Source: Lepisosteus oculatus (taxonomy: Eukaryota; Chordata; Actinopteri; Semionotiformes; Lepisosteidae). Taken from it: a stretch of DNA of 64,000 nucleotides. A program made the translations under genes and the position numbers. The stretch lies in the NCBI RefSeq assembly GCF_040954835.1, contig NC_090697.1:4972501-5036500 (forward strand), given 5' to 3'. Positions 36,491 to 48,477 of this stretch are shown in pieces. Under the pieces are notes generated by a model. The model was not told where the DNA came from. It saw nothing but the letters and a program-made list of their open reading frames with translations, and ran no database searches. Each line of letters begins with the position of its first letter. The first letter of the stretch is position 1.

Positions 36491-36720
36491 CTAGTACTAC
36501 CTCATCTAGACGATGTGGTTCAGGTTTGGTCACCGTTCCACAGAAAAGATATGGTCTTAGAAAGAGTTAAAAGATGGACAACAAAAATAATTCCTGGTCT
36601 CAGGAGACTGTTGATCATGGACATGTTGAGGGAGCTAAATGTCTTCAGTCCACAACAGAGAACACGAAGGGGAGATTTGATCCTACAAATCTACGCTCCC
36701 AGATACTGTAACATATAACG
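36491..36720 (+). pseudogene. CR1/L2-like reverse transcriptase C-terminal remnant
   Basis: Translates VVQVWSPFHRKDMVLERVKR, WTTKIIPGLRRLL and QQRTRRGDLI, the conserved C-terminal block (YCVQVWSP..., RRLRGDLI) of CR1/L2 elements. No catalytic motifs remain. Confidence 0.65.
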
Positions 36721-37400
36721 GATCCGTGCTGTGGTTCATCCTTCCCCTGTGGGGGCTTTGACAGGAACAAAAAGCCGGAAGGCTTCAGATGCTATAGATT
36801 GTATGAACACCCAAGTTTCTCGGTTTTTATATTACTGTTGGGAGTTCTTTTAAATCCACATAACGGATGAAATTAATGTATCTTTTATTTATTTATGGTG
36901 AGGTAAGAATGTGTCTACACAATATTTATTTTTCTTTTAGCTGTGCAGTGTCACGAATAATTATGATTAGGCTTCTTCGGACAAAAAGGTGAATTTACAC
37001 GAGTCCTGAGCCAGTTCGGCAGATCGAGGGTAACATACTTCGTCTTGTCATACGCGTTCATCTTTATTTATTCTATATGGAAAAGGCGTTTGATCAAAAA
37101 TCATTTTGCCTTCCAAAACCACGATTTTTGTAAAACTAAATTGAATATCTAATACACTCTATATTTCCAGCAAACAAATGCGTGGGATGGTGCATGCGAA
37201 ATTGTCAATTGTAGCGGAAACTTTGCAGAACTCCGCTAATCATGCAACAGCTGAAAAGCGCGTCTGCGAAAAGGTTTCTCTATACATTTCATTTCCGTGG
37301 AGGTCATTAAGGAACTTTTTGAATGTGTTTTTTTTTAATTTAAAAAAAAATGTTACCAACAGGGCATATCTACATTTGTATCCGATTGTATCTGTAGCGC
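36721..37400. other. Intergenic spacer left of candidate exon
   Basis: AT-rich with nothing recognised; it would be the promoter side if the candidate exon at 37401-37494 is real. Confidence 0.35.
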
Positions 37401-37494
37401 TAAATATCACGCCGCCGTTTGGAAAACGTGGAGGCGGGTCTCCCTTGTCTGCGCGCTGAGGCGGAGGTGCTCTGGTGGTTTTCTTGTCTATGGT
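37401..37494 (+). promoter_or_regulatory. Candidate non-coding first exon and promoter of ZC3H12D
   Basis: A locally CpG-rich stretch (ATCACGCCGCCGTTTGG, GAGGCGGGTCTCCC, GCGCGCTGAGGCGG) ends in a strong donor, CTATG followed by GTAAGTG at 37495. The only open in-strand gene downstream is ZC3H12D, whose first coding exon has a good acceptor at 49323. This is inference; no transcript evidence. Confidence 0.3.
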
Positions 37495-37699
37495 AAGTGA
37501 GCGTGCGTGGGGAGGGGGGTTGCCAATTTAAGTGATTGTTTTTGGAAACTTGCAGTTATGGTTTGGGATCCCCCCTCACGCAAAACAATTGCTTCTTTTG
37601 TTCTTGGAATGTAGGAGGCGACGGAGCCGGGAAACCCTTACGCAAGGGCGTGCGCGGCGCTGGAGAAGGACGCTTTTACACAAGCGCCTTTGAAATAAA

Positions 37700-38520
37700 C
37701 ACACCGCTGATTTCCAATAAACCACTGCCTTATGTAGAAGTCCTACCTACCGTGCATCTGCAAATCATCGTTTTTTTAAAAAAAAAATGTTCTCAGTGTC
37801 TACTATAATGTTTCTGAGGAAGTGAAAGTAAAGAAATGAACAATTCGCCTTTTGGTTTACATTTATATTCTCTTCAGCTGCTGGTGGGGGTTTACCGTAA
37901 AGGTACCCCTTGATTCGGAAACCAAATCAACCTGATCAGGTCAGGACAGGAACGTTCAGAAGCACGCCAGGCGAGAACTGTGATCCCCTCGTTTTCTGGT
38001 ACTGGCTGTGATCTGGACAGTAACAGCTGCAAAGGAACTAACTGATATGTCTGGTTTTCCAAGAATGAATGTTGTTACTTTATGCCAGTGATCATGTGTC
38101 TAAAGAGGTTAGTAATTTTTCATGGTGCCCCAGCTAACGTAAGGAAAACAGTGATGACAAAGATACAGCAAAAATGACAAATAAACAGTCATAATATCAT
38201 AAGGTGATCAAATTCACCAGACATGAGCTGCGATTTACACATGTGGATTGTCAATCAATCAATCAATAAATCAAAGCCCCAGGACTATAAAATAAGTGCA
38301 ATACCACAGACTAAGGTTGGTGATGTCATTTACACAATTCGTAAGTGCTGTTGCCTCAGGGAAAGATCTACAAAAAGTATCAACCGCCGTTTGTCAATTC
38401 TACATATGCTTCCAGAATAACAAGGTCAAATGGGTCTATGTTCATGTACATGATGTCTCATATGGTTGTTAGCTGAACAAGATCTAACTTTCTACAGCTG
38501 TACCAAATTCAGACTACAGT
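37700..38520. other. Intergenic spacer, no gene seen
   Basis: Nothing recognised. Confidence 0.4.
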
Positions 38521-38524
38521 CTGT

Positions 38525-38690
38525 AAGTGCAGAGAGACACAAACACTCACTCACTCCGGAACTAGAAGCCAGTTAACCTGCTAGGATGTCTTTGGCCTTT
38601 GAGAGGAGACCAGAGTGCCTAAAGGAAACCCACACTGACATCGGCAGAACCTACAAGCTCAACAGAGGATTGAACCTAAAAAATTGAAAA
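38525..38690 (-). repeat. Degenerate L2-like LINE tail
   Basis: AAGCCAGTTAACCTGCTAGG, ATGTCTTTGGCCTTTGAGAG and AGAGGATTGAACC follow the order of the family in reverse, with many substitutions. Confidence 0.55.
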
Positions 38691-38827
38691 GGACTGACAA
38701 AACATTTGCCGCCACTTCTGTGAACCAGTGACGGAACTGTAGGGTTTGTGTGATGGTGGTTAACACTTTGCTGGTACGAAACGGAACTGGATGGAGACAG
38801 ATATTCATTTTGAAGATTCCCTGGGTG

Positions 38828-39102
38828 GAGTGGTGGCACTGTGGCTAAGGATCCGTGCCTGTGGCTGGAAGGTTGCTGGTTCAAATCCTGTGGCCGGCAG
38901 AGGAATCCTACTCCGTTGGGCCCCTGAGCAAGGCCCTTAACCCCAGCTGCTCCAGGGGTGCTGTATAAATGGCTGACCCTGCACCCTGATCCCAAGCTTC
39001 TCTCCTGGTCTATGTGTCTCATGGAGAGCAAGCTGGGGTAGGCAAAAAGACAAATTCCTAATGCAAGAAATTGTATAGGGCTAATAAAGTGATCTTATCT
39101 TA
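38828..39102 (+). repeat. tRNA-derived SINE (family B), copy 3
   Basis: GGCACTGTGGCTAAGGATCC, B box GGTTCAAATCC, GGGCCCCTGAGCAAGGCCCT and the AATAAAGTGATCTTATCTTA end. Confidence 0.82.
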
Positions 39103-40375
39103 TGTTTTTTCTTGGCAGTGTATTCCAGGACAGCTGCACTTACAATTCCGTATTCCCTCTTCCTCACTTCCCGATCTCCGCCCTTAACCCATCGGAAAGC
39201 ACAGAGTCACAGTACCGTAAACCTAGCCACCCATTGAACCAAAGAGCTCCACAAGAGCTCAAAACCACTTCAAACCGCTCCACTGAACAAAACACTAAAC
39301 GGCAATTAACGGCTTACAGCATTACCAGCCACTGTGCCTCAATGCCTCCAGATTCAGTTACTGGAAGTGTAATACAGATGTGGTCTTCACAGCCAGTGCC
39401 TTTGAACATACTGTGCATTCACTGTCACAGCTTTCTTTCCACTTAAGTCCACTATCCTGGAGCTCTGCTTCCATCTTCCCTACCAAAACCTTTCTCTGAT
39501 TTTTTTTTTTTAAAACAATCTGGTGTTTGCAAGTTATAATTGCAATGATGCAAACGTGCGTTACTGTGTCCTAGCAAGGTCTTTGGTTGTGTAGTTGTTT
39601 GGGGATTTTGAGGGTACTGGATTTTTTAATGGATTTTATTTTGTTGCGTATCTTTGCATATTTCCTGAGAACTTCCTTCTTCCTTCAGATGGCGAATAGT
39701 TGCTTTATTCAGGACTCTTTCTGTTTTGCAGGTGAAGGAAATTTCCTTTATTTCTTTTTCAGACTGCACTTGATTTCCTTGTGAGTATTTATACTGTGGT
39801 CACTTCCTTATTCAAGACTAACTGGGCCACATTTACATACAACACTTCTCAAACTGTGCCTGAAAGAAAATAATTTCATTTGTTAAATAGACGTTAATGT
39901 TTAACTACCATCAGGTATGTGCTATGCTTACTCTGTATTAATTAAAACTACAAGTTATTAGAAATATTTAACATTTCATGTTAACAATATTATGACCTGA
40001 GTTTCAGCACTTGTAAAAAATGCATCGCCTTTTTATTTTTAAGGAGCCATTAACACTGATCCAGTGTTCAAACTGCCTGATCAGTAGGCTTTTCTGAAAG
40101 GAATAAATCACACTCAGTTCAGGTGACAGTTTCAGTTGAGATGTGACTGGGGAGCCCTTTCTGTCTCTAACATCATTGTGGAGGCTTGTTCCTGAATCTG
40201 TGAGGAGTTTTCTTGTTGATATATTTTCTCTAATGTACAGCTCCTTCCTAATTCAGCATTGCACATTCTACATCTTCTTGCTAGATTGTGCTTAGGGTTT
40301 GTGCGTGTAACATGTAGCTGATGTTTCAGTGGATGAGGGGTTGGGGTATCAATGTCCAAGATGTAATGAAAGACA
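39103..40375. other. Intergenic spacer, no gene seen
   Basis: AT-rich with no known family recognised. Confidence 0.4.
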
Positions 40376-40379
40376 AATC

Positions 40380-40530
40380 TATCCAAGCAGGATACACACC
40401 ACAGGGCAGAGAGAGACACAAACACTCTCACACTCACATCAAGGCCCGGACACCGATTAACCCACTAGTATGTCTTTGCACTTCAAGAGGATACCAGAGC
40501 ACCCAGAGGAAGCTGGGATCTAGCAGGTAG
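40380..40530 (-). repeat. Degenerate L2-like LINE tail
   Basis: GATACACACCACAGGGCAGA, GATTAACCCACTAGTATGTC and AGGATACCAGAGCACCCAGA match the family order in reverse. Confidence 0.55.
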
Positions 40531-40979
40531 ATGTAGAATAGGGGTGCCCAACCAGTCGATCGCAAGAATGTTTGGCAAAAAATAAATGGGCTATTTGCCG
40601 ATTTATTTTTTTCGATCGCCTAAAGATTCATTCAGATCTGTTTATGTAATGTCATACATTTAACTGCCCTTGTGTGTGTTTGACCCTTGTCGAACGGGTT
40701 GGAAAAGTCTCTTCCCTGATTGCTGGCTGACACTGGAAAAAAGGCTACAGGAGCTCCGTAAATGAAGTGTGTTGTGTGCGCTACCCAAGAATGGTCTCTT
40801 GGTTATTGCAGCACAAACCCCACATTCGCTACATTGCATAGTGGAGTGAAACAGACTGGCCATGACAAATTCACCAACAGTTTGATAAGTTTGATTGCCT
40901 ATTTCATCCATCATCCCAGAGTACCTTTAAAGTAAAGTTTACTCATCTGCATTATTTTTATTATCCTGTTCTGTTGTTG

Positions 40980-41322
40980 GGTGGCATGGTGGCTTAGTGG
41001 TCAGTATTGTAGCCTTTCAGCAATGAGGCCGTGGCTTGAATTCTGGATTTGGGGTGCTGTCTGTGTGGAGTTTGCATGTTCTGCCGGCGTTCATGTGGGT
41101 TTCCTACAGGTGCTCTGGGGTCCACAGTCCAAAGACATGCTGGTGGGTTAATTGGCTTCTGGGAAAATTGGCCCTGGTGTGCGTGTGTGTCTGCCCTGTG
41201 ATGGACTGGTGTCCCATCCAGAGTGTACCCTCCCTTGTGTCTGTTACTTGCTGGGATAGGCTCTGGCTCCGCTGTGACCTTGAATTGGGTAAAGGTGATA
41301 GAAAAATGCATGGATCAAATAA
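40980..41322 (+). repeat. L2-like LINE tail, near-complete copy
   Basis: The clearest forward copy: GGTGGCTTAGTGGTCAGTAT, TGGAGTTTGCATGTTCTGCC, CCAAAGACATGCTGGTGGGT, CCTGTGATGGACTGGTGTCC and TTGCTGGGATAGGCTCTGGC, ending AAATGCATGGATC. Confidence 0.82.
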
Positions 41323-41989
41323 TGTCTTTTGTTCTTGTACCTTGTGTTCATTATGTCTTACATCTTCGTTATTGTTGTTGTGTATCCACAGTGATTTTCA
41401 CGGCTGTGGTAGTTGCCTGCTGTTTAGCCATTCAGTGCTGTGGTGCAGACCCTGACTCATCTCTCTTTCTAATGAATCGTACCTGTCCATCAGGGTAAGC
41501 CATGGGCAGAGCTCAGAGTATTTGATCTGGTAGGCGGTTTTTGTTAGGACCCAATCATAAATTGAATCTATACTTGTAGGAGTACTCTTCCGAAACCTAA
41601 ATTTTCTTAAAGGCCCTTATAGCTTTAGTTTTGGGCTCCTTTGCATTGTTTGTCTTCTCTTACTTTTGTGAATATGTCCTTAAATAAACGACCGCTCGTT
41701 TTGCACTTCATTCTGGTTTCCTGTGCAGTTACTGTTTGATTTCTGAGACTGCTCCTCCGCTTACAGCAAGAACTGTTAGTCACACAGTCTGTCAGAGCTG
41801 AGCAGGACAGAGCTGGTAACTGGATAAACACCCTCACCCCTTCTGAAAAGTCAAATAGGATCTTTCACAGCCGCATAGCTGGGGACGAGGTGTAGCCTCT
41901 GACTTGAAGGATAGCCGGGTCCCAGATAATCCAATACTGGAGCATTAGATTGAGAATTCACCCACTCTTCTCCCACCACCACGTACTGT

Positions 41990-42090
41990 AGAGTAGCTAC
42001 CTGGTTTTCCTTGGACATCTCCCAGCCCAGTACTGACCAGGCCCAGACATGCTCAGCTTCCGAGCAAACCGGGCAGCAAGGCAGTAATGC
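41990..42090 (-). repeat. 5S rRNA-derived SINE head
   Basis: The minus strand reads GCTCGGAAGCTGAGCATGTC then TGGGCCTGGTCAGTACTGGG then CTGGGAGA, closely following 5S rRNA (TCGGAAGCTAAGCAGGGTCG, GGCCTGGTTAGTACTTGGAT). Body to the left is degenerate (41880-41990). Not a functional 5S gene: the 5' part is missing. Confidence 0.7.
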
Positions 42091-42119
42091 TACTGTCTGT
42101 ACTATACTGCAAACTTTTT

Positions 42120-42354
42120 GACTTACATGTCAAGAAGCTCACTCCCCATAATTTTCTATCCTTTATTTCATTCTGTTAATGCATGTTTTTGCACATCTGA
42201 TGTTGTTTTGCACACTGCCTTTCTTTTATTATACAATTGTATTGTTGTTTTTTTTGTACTGCGTATCGTCTGAGAGCCAGCTAAATAGCATTTCGTTATA
42301 CCATATACCTGTATATGAGTATAATGACAATAAACTTGAATTTGAACTTGAAAC
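42120..42354 (+). repeat. LINE 3' tail with TTGAA repeats
   Basis: TAGCATTTCGTTATACCATA, TACCTGTATATGAGTATAAT then GACAATAAACTTGAATTTGA and TTGAA repeats, typical of the 3' end of a fish non-LTR element. Confidence 0.6.
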
Positions 42355-43655
42355 CAGCGTATCAAAGACCAACCACTCATTCTATACAGTACAAACCACA
42401 TCCTTATTATATCCTTATTGGATACATGACTTTCCTTACTGAAAGTCACAAATGCAACAGTAAGCAAAGCTAAGCAGGTTAGATAAGCTAGCTTCATATA
42501 GCCTGTACCTCAATGGTATAGCACAAGCCACGTGCTAGCATTGTGCAATTCTTGAAAGCACGAAGTAAAGAAGTCATTTCGTCTCTTTCATAGGATAGAA
42601 GTTTAAGGAAGGAAATGGTTAGTTTAATTTGAGTAATTAAGTAACATTATCACTGAGGCAAAACATCCCCTTAGGTAAAAGCCCCATTAAAATAAAACAT
42701 ATTCAATACTGTACTGTTCCTTTGAAAATTTCACAAAAGATGTTACTTTTTACTTTCCTTACTGTTACTGTCAGATACAATTATGCTCAAGGACTGCTCT
42801 GCACTAATCCTCTGGAAACTCTGATACAGAAAATATGCCACAAAACTGAAATAATTAATATTCTGTATAAATTAACAGGTAAACCTTATGTAGTTAATAC
42901 TGGAGCTTAATTGACATGTTAGCATTACAATATAACTTAATTGATTTTTTACATACATTTTTCATTGAAGCATGAAATGTGTTTTGAATCTGTTTATTTT
43001 TGTAATATCTCAGTTCTTTCACAACCAGACTGCCAGTTGTCTTATATTAATTACTGCTTGGGCCTCATTTCCACACAATCCTCCATAGCAACAGGTAACG
43101 CTGATGACGATTTCTTACATCTGATTTGAAGTAGAGAACACTGGGGGAAGAAAAAGTCAGGCGATTTATTGATGGATGATACAGTAGATGTGTGGAATCT
43201 GAGTTTCCGTCCCAACTTAATAGGCTTACCATGGGCTTCATTAGACCAGTTTATCTCTTCAGGTGCGGCTGTTTTATAGAGACATGGAAGACCTGCAGAG
43301 GCCCAGGCCCTCCAGAACCACAGCTGAACTACTGTATTGCAATTCTGATCAAGTACGAAACCTTTCAGGAAATCCTCAGTGTTTCAAGTCACAGGTTCAT
43401 TTCTTCTAGTTTGGGAGCACCTGTAATACACCTTTTTTTTGTCTCAGAGCCCTGTAGTTACAGGGTGTCAAACCTGTTACCTTAAATGCTTCATCCAGAA
43501 CATGCCAGAAGGAAGAATAGAGAAAAGTCCATCATCGCCCTGGGAATGCTCTTCTTTCTGACAGAAGATTCAGGAGCAAAAAAGCCTGGACCTCTCAGTT
43601 CAAAGAAAGCTTCTTTCCCATAGCCACAAGATTCCTAAACTCCACCTCTTAAATC
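42355..43655. other. Intergenic spacer, no gene seen
   Basis: Nothing recognised. Confidence 0.4.
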
Positions 43656-43840
43656 CTCCCTTGCTGATGTGTGCCCTCGCTGCTCCACCCTGCAGCACCT
43701 GGGCGCGAACCCGGGTCTCCGGCATAACTTAACAGGGAGCCAGCCGAGCGAGCTAAAGGAGACCTCCCCCCGGCCCAGGAGGTCCCTGCTACGCGCAGGG
43801 AGGGCGATGACGTCACCGTGCCCAGACGAGCTCCGCTACA
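43656..43840 (-). repeat. tRNA-derived SINE (family C), copy 1
   Basis: The minus strand has TTTAGCTCGCTCGGCTGGCT as A box and GACCCGGGTTCGCGCCCAG as B box, the spacing of a tRNA gene, plus a body shared with 56250-56460 (CAGACGAG against GGTAACG-type ends are poor). The cloverleaf is incomplete, so a SINE is favoured. Confidence 0.65.
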
Positions 43841-45988
43841 CTGACACCCCTCCGTTTTTGTACAGACCTCAAAATACTGCCACCACTTCAATTGTATATC
43901 TGAATGCTGCTTAAATCTATAGCTGCCACCCTGTTCTGGTCTCCAGGAATTGTGAGGTCATTTTTCTTTGACATCGTTGTGTCACTGCGTGTGAGGCAAC
44001 ACCCAAGTAAGCGCCTCGTCGTACTTGTACCTGACCTGACTGGAAAAGGGGGTGACATCATCTCGGAATATCCAGCTTGCCCCGGAACCAGGTGAATGAC
44101 TGTGCTTTGCAGGACACACACGGCCCTTTCTTGCAGCTTTAGGTGTGAAATGTGTTAGGAAACCCCACCTGATGCAGGTAAGGTTTCTGAATGCCTGTGC
44201 TTGTAAAGCAGGCCAGAGGCAACCTATTGTACTTCAACTCTGCTCATGGGCCGTGTTGCAAGGTGACAAGGTTTCTATTTGAAGCAGTAATGCAACGTGA
44301 GACGTGAAGATACTTGAGAAAGGATCTTTTTTTTTAAAAAAAAGAAAGAAAAGACCACTAGAAACTACAGAGTTGCAGCCTGTATGTTTTACATTTTGTG
44401 ATTAAGATCAATTAATGAATCTATGATGATTCCAGGAGATGTAGTTAGTGGGTTTTTTTTCTGACTAATCCAAATATTGCCACAAGCATTTTGGTTGATT
44501 CAGAATATGTTTGAGCCTGTGGCTGAATGTTTATGGTGTGGAACTTCCGCCAGCATGAAGAAAATATTTTGTGATCCCTAGCTCTTCAGATGGGCTCATC
44601 ACTTTTACCTTATCACTCAGCACCTCCCAGCTGCTCGTGTGCACCAGTCCAGGAAGTCAGTGCTGCCCAGAGTGTCACAGGAGGCCAGGCAGACTAGTAA
44701 TAGCAGGGATTTAAGGAAGTGAAATTAACTACAATATGCACTGCTTGCTTCCTCAATTCCATGGCCTGAATAAATACTGTGCTGACTTCCTTATGTGACT
44801 AGGTGAAAAAAGAGCTGAAGTGTTCACAGCAAACAAAGAGGACAAGGCACCCAGCTGAGCAAGTTGCGCTTCCAGGATTTTCTACACTGTAAGTAAAAAT
44901 ACATTCATTAAGTAAACTCTTTTGCCAAGAAGAAGAATCAAATTCACCTACATTTCTGTTCTAATGTATTTCATTCTTGGTGTGAACTCAGAATGAAGGG
45001 AACTGAAGTTGTTTTTGAGAGACTGTGTGCTTTCAGTCCCTCTCTCATCATTTTTTTGCTCAAGCTTATGAGTCGTGAAACATTTGTCTGCAACTTTGTG
45101 AAGTAGTTCTGAACCTATCAGCACAAATCAGTAGTGCCAGTGATAGTCTGTGACGACGTCAGGTGTGGGAGTACTCGCTGTGTATTTTCATTTGCTGGGG
45201 GAGATATTCCTCCTCCGTTAACACGAGCCTGATAATAATGCAGAAGTAGAAAGATCTTTCAGACAAAGAGGGATTTAAAAAAATTACCTTAACCAAAAGC
45301 CTTGGTTACAGACACAGGATGTGGTGCAAAATTGTGAAGGATTTTCAATTCGATTACATACTTAAAACAATTTGATGAGCGCGCAGTGTTTATCAGGCTA
45401 ACGAAAAGGAGAAGAGCTATGCAAAACTGGTTTTGTTCCATGTTTGTGCTGTAAAATGTCTGCATGGTTTTGTTTTAGTTTAAAATACTGTATATAGAGT
45501 TTTGTTGGTCACAGCATCAATATCGTATGTGCTTTACGTCTTTAAAAAAGGTTGCATTATTTTAGTAGTATGTTCTTTGTGGAACTGTTGCATTTTTTCT
45601 CATTCCACAGGGGCTGTGTGTGTTAAACATACTTTTGAATGCCCACAGACTACTGGCTTCTACTTTATTTGGTGGTAAGAAAAGTAATGTGTAGAATGCA
45701 GCACTCAGCTGCTTCAATTACTTGAAGCAGCTACATAACTCAATATGGTAAACAGGCTCTGTTGCTTTGAAAGAGAATCATATTTTGAAATGATGAAAGA
45801 TTCATCCAACTTGGAAGATATTAAAAATTAGAACAGTCGGCCTGTCACGGACACAGTTGTTTGAGAAACTGAAAGGTTTCAAAAACATTCCAGAGTTACT
45901 GCATGGTTCCATCATGCCTCTTACTGAAATTAAGTCCTACCCTGAGACCACTTTGTGCTTATGTCTTGCTGCTATAAGTGTTTTTAAA
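43841..45988. other. Intergenic spacer, no gene seen
   Basis: Nothing recognised. Confidence 0.4.
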
Positions 45989-45990
45989 TA

Positions 45991-47407
45991 CAGTGCCTTG
46001 CAGAAGTACTCAGGCCTTTGTATATTTTTAACATTTGGTTGTTTCAAATCGTGCTGTCATGACACATCGATGTAGCTATTCATATTTGTTATATACACCG
46101 CCACATGTTCAAAGGAAAAACAAAAGAAGTCATGATAGCACAGGTCTTCCAGACCCTTTGCTGTGGCAAACCTATATTAATTTGGATGCACAAAAATACC
46201 TAAACAAGCCTCATGATTAGTTGGGTGGTCCCTGCCTGTGTGCAATAATAATGAATAGCTGATTTCTGATTAAAACCACCTGTTTCTGTGAGATTCCTTG
46301 GGTTATGTAGCGAATTTCAAACAAGGACTCAAGCACACAGACTAAGGAGCTTTCAAAGCAGGCCAGGGATAAAGTCATCGAAAAGCAGATCAGGAGCAGG
46401 GTATCGCTAACTCTGTGAGCACAGTCTACTCGATCATCAAGAAAGAGATGGTGTGTCGTACCATCCAGACACTGCCTAGACGAGGCTGTCCCTCCACACC
46501 GAGCAGCCAGGCGAGGAGGGGACGGGTGAGGGGGGCCACAGCGAGGCCAACGACTCTGGAAGAGCTACAGAGTTCAACGGCAGAGACAGGAGTAAGTGTG
46601 CATCCATCAGCAGTACCCCGGTCCTCAAAGCTGGCACGTATGGCAGGCAGTGAAAACCCATTTCCATGGTAGCAAGGAGTTCACAACAAAGCACCTGAGT
46701 GATTCCGCACAGATGTGGAAAAAGGTGTTGCGGACCAACTGTGAGACCAGACTGGAACGTTTTCTTGTCGCAAGGAAAGTCGTTCCACACGTTCTCCTCG
46801 TCAACGCTGTCCCTTCCAGTCCAGCGAGGTGGTGGCAGGGAGATGCGTCTCCTCAACGGGTACTGGAAACCTTGCTGGGACTGAAGGGACAAGGGACAGA
46901 GAACAGTACAGGCAAGTAGTGGAGGAAAATCTGTTTCAGTTGGCTCAAAACTTAAAACTTGTGTTTGCAGCGGGATAATGATCCGAAGCACAAGGTCAGA
47001 GCTACACTGTAGTGGCTTAAGGATAAGAAAGTGACTGTCCATGAGTGGCCCAGTCAAAGCCCTGAGTTGAATCCTTTTGGCAATCTGTGGAAAGATTAGG
47101 TAGGTAGGTGGAGAGACAAGACTTACCCAAGAAGACTTGTGTAATGTTTCATTTTTGTTAAGGGTGATTCTACCAGCTAAGGAGTTCATGGGTCTGAATA
47201 CTTGTGCAATGAACATTCTTTCTTGTTTTCCTTAAGTTTTTTGCTGACTTTTACTGTGACATACAGTATCTTACCCCTAGAACTCTATAAGTTTGAACAT
47301 TTAGGCTTGAATAAAACTTCAAGTTAAAAAAAATGTGTGCGCATGATTTTGTAATTTTACAAAATAAGAGACCAAAGACAAGGCCTGAAAAGTTTTGCAA
47401 GTCACTG
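45991..47407 (+). mobile_element. Tc1-like transposon, full length but dead
   Basis: Flanking TA dinucleotides (45989-45990 and 47408-47409) and imperfect inverted ends (CAGTGCCTTGCAGAAGTACT against, in reverse complement, CAGTGACTTGCAAAACTTTT) bound 1417 bp, a normal length for the family. The interior keeps pieces of transposase: KELSKQARDKVIEK near 46345 and DNDPKH with WPSQSPELNPFGNLW near 46975-47095. The third catalytic acid of the usual P-I-E-N-L-W reads Gly, and stops and frame breaks separate the pieces. The 246-residue antisense frame inside it is a shadow. Confidence 0.88.
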
Positions 47408-47739
47408 TATGAATGATCAAATTTTTACTGCATTTCCTGTGCTTCTTTCTTCAAATTCCATATATTGCTATGGATATGAAATATATACTGAGCATAAAAA
47501 GAAGACATCATTCATGTACCTGGCAGACGATGATAACAGGATATAGACAAGTACAGGGTGTCGCATGCAGGTACTACAAACACGAACTATAGATTCAAAA
47601 ATGGGAAACAATGCTTTAGAAAGGGCTACACTTAAAAAAAGATGTAGGTGTTTATGCTGACACATTCGAACCTCTAGACAATGTGGGGAAGCAAAAAACA
47701 AATGGCAAAATATTTGGAGGTTGCACTGAAAGGTGTAGA

Positions 47740-48000
47740 GATTGAAGGGTGTTGTTAAAATCTCAAGCGTTTAGAGTACTGTGTCGAGTTTGATCGTCAC
47801 TTTACAATGAAAGAAATTGCTGCTTTGGAAACAGTCCAGAGAAGAAGCCCAGTACATTCCCAGGCTTAAAGAAATGTCCTTGAACTGGGCTTTGGTCTTG
47901 AACAGAGAGCGCCACGAGGAGACCTGAAACAGGAGGAGACCTGAACATCCTCAAGGGCCCTGACAAAGACAATCCAGTGGACTTCTTCAGCATAGACAGT
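47740..48000 (+). pseudogene. Non-LTR reverse transcriptase remnant
   Basis: LEYCVEFDRHFTMKEIAALE followed by TVQRRSPV resembles the EYCVQVWSP...LEKVQRRA block of CR1/L2. Further right the tail TAGCTACTAACTACCAAATG (48138 onward) matches 26430. Very degenerate. Confidence 0.45.
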
Positions 48001-48259
48001 TTAACGCAGGGGAACAGAAAGGGCACATGGAAGAACGTCTTTACACATATTATAAAACAGGCTATACAGTATATAAAGTCGAAGCTGATGCCCTGCGCTC
48101 TTTCAGGAACTGGATGGATGACATGTCTAATCAATTAGCTACTAACTACCAAATGGGCCAGATGTTAGGTCATGACTAGATAACCAGAAGGCTGAGGACT
48201 TTCACCCGGCTTGCTCCTGTAAAATGCCTTGATGTATAAAAGGGTACAAATGTAATTTA

Positions 48260-48477
48260 TTAGGATCTGGGCCTGTGGCTGGAAGGTTGCCGGTTCGTAT
48301 CCTGCAGCCAACAGAGGAATCCTATTCCGTTGGTCCCCTGAGCAAGGCCTTTCACCCCAACTGCTCCAGGGGCGCCGTATGAACAACTGACCCTGCGCTC
48401 TGACCCCAAGTTGGGGTATGCGAAAAGACAAATTCCTAATACAAGAAATTAGATAAGGCCAATAAAGTGATCTCTCT
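48260..48477 (+). repeat. tRNA-derived SINE (family B), copy 4, 5'-truncated
   Basis: Begins inside the head (TTAGGATCTGGGCCTGTGGC), keeps B box GGTTCGTATCC and ends AATAAAGTGATCT. It also lacks an internal block near 48410. Confidence 0.75.

Noticed and set aside
46476-47216. 246-residue antisense open frame
   Set aside because: Lies opposite the Tc1 transposase remnant, which has the recognisable motifs; the antisense protein resembles nothing known.
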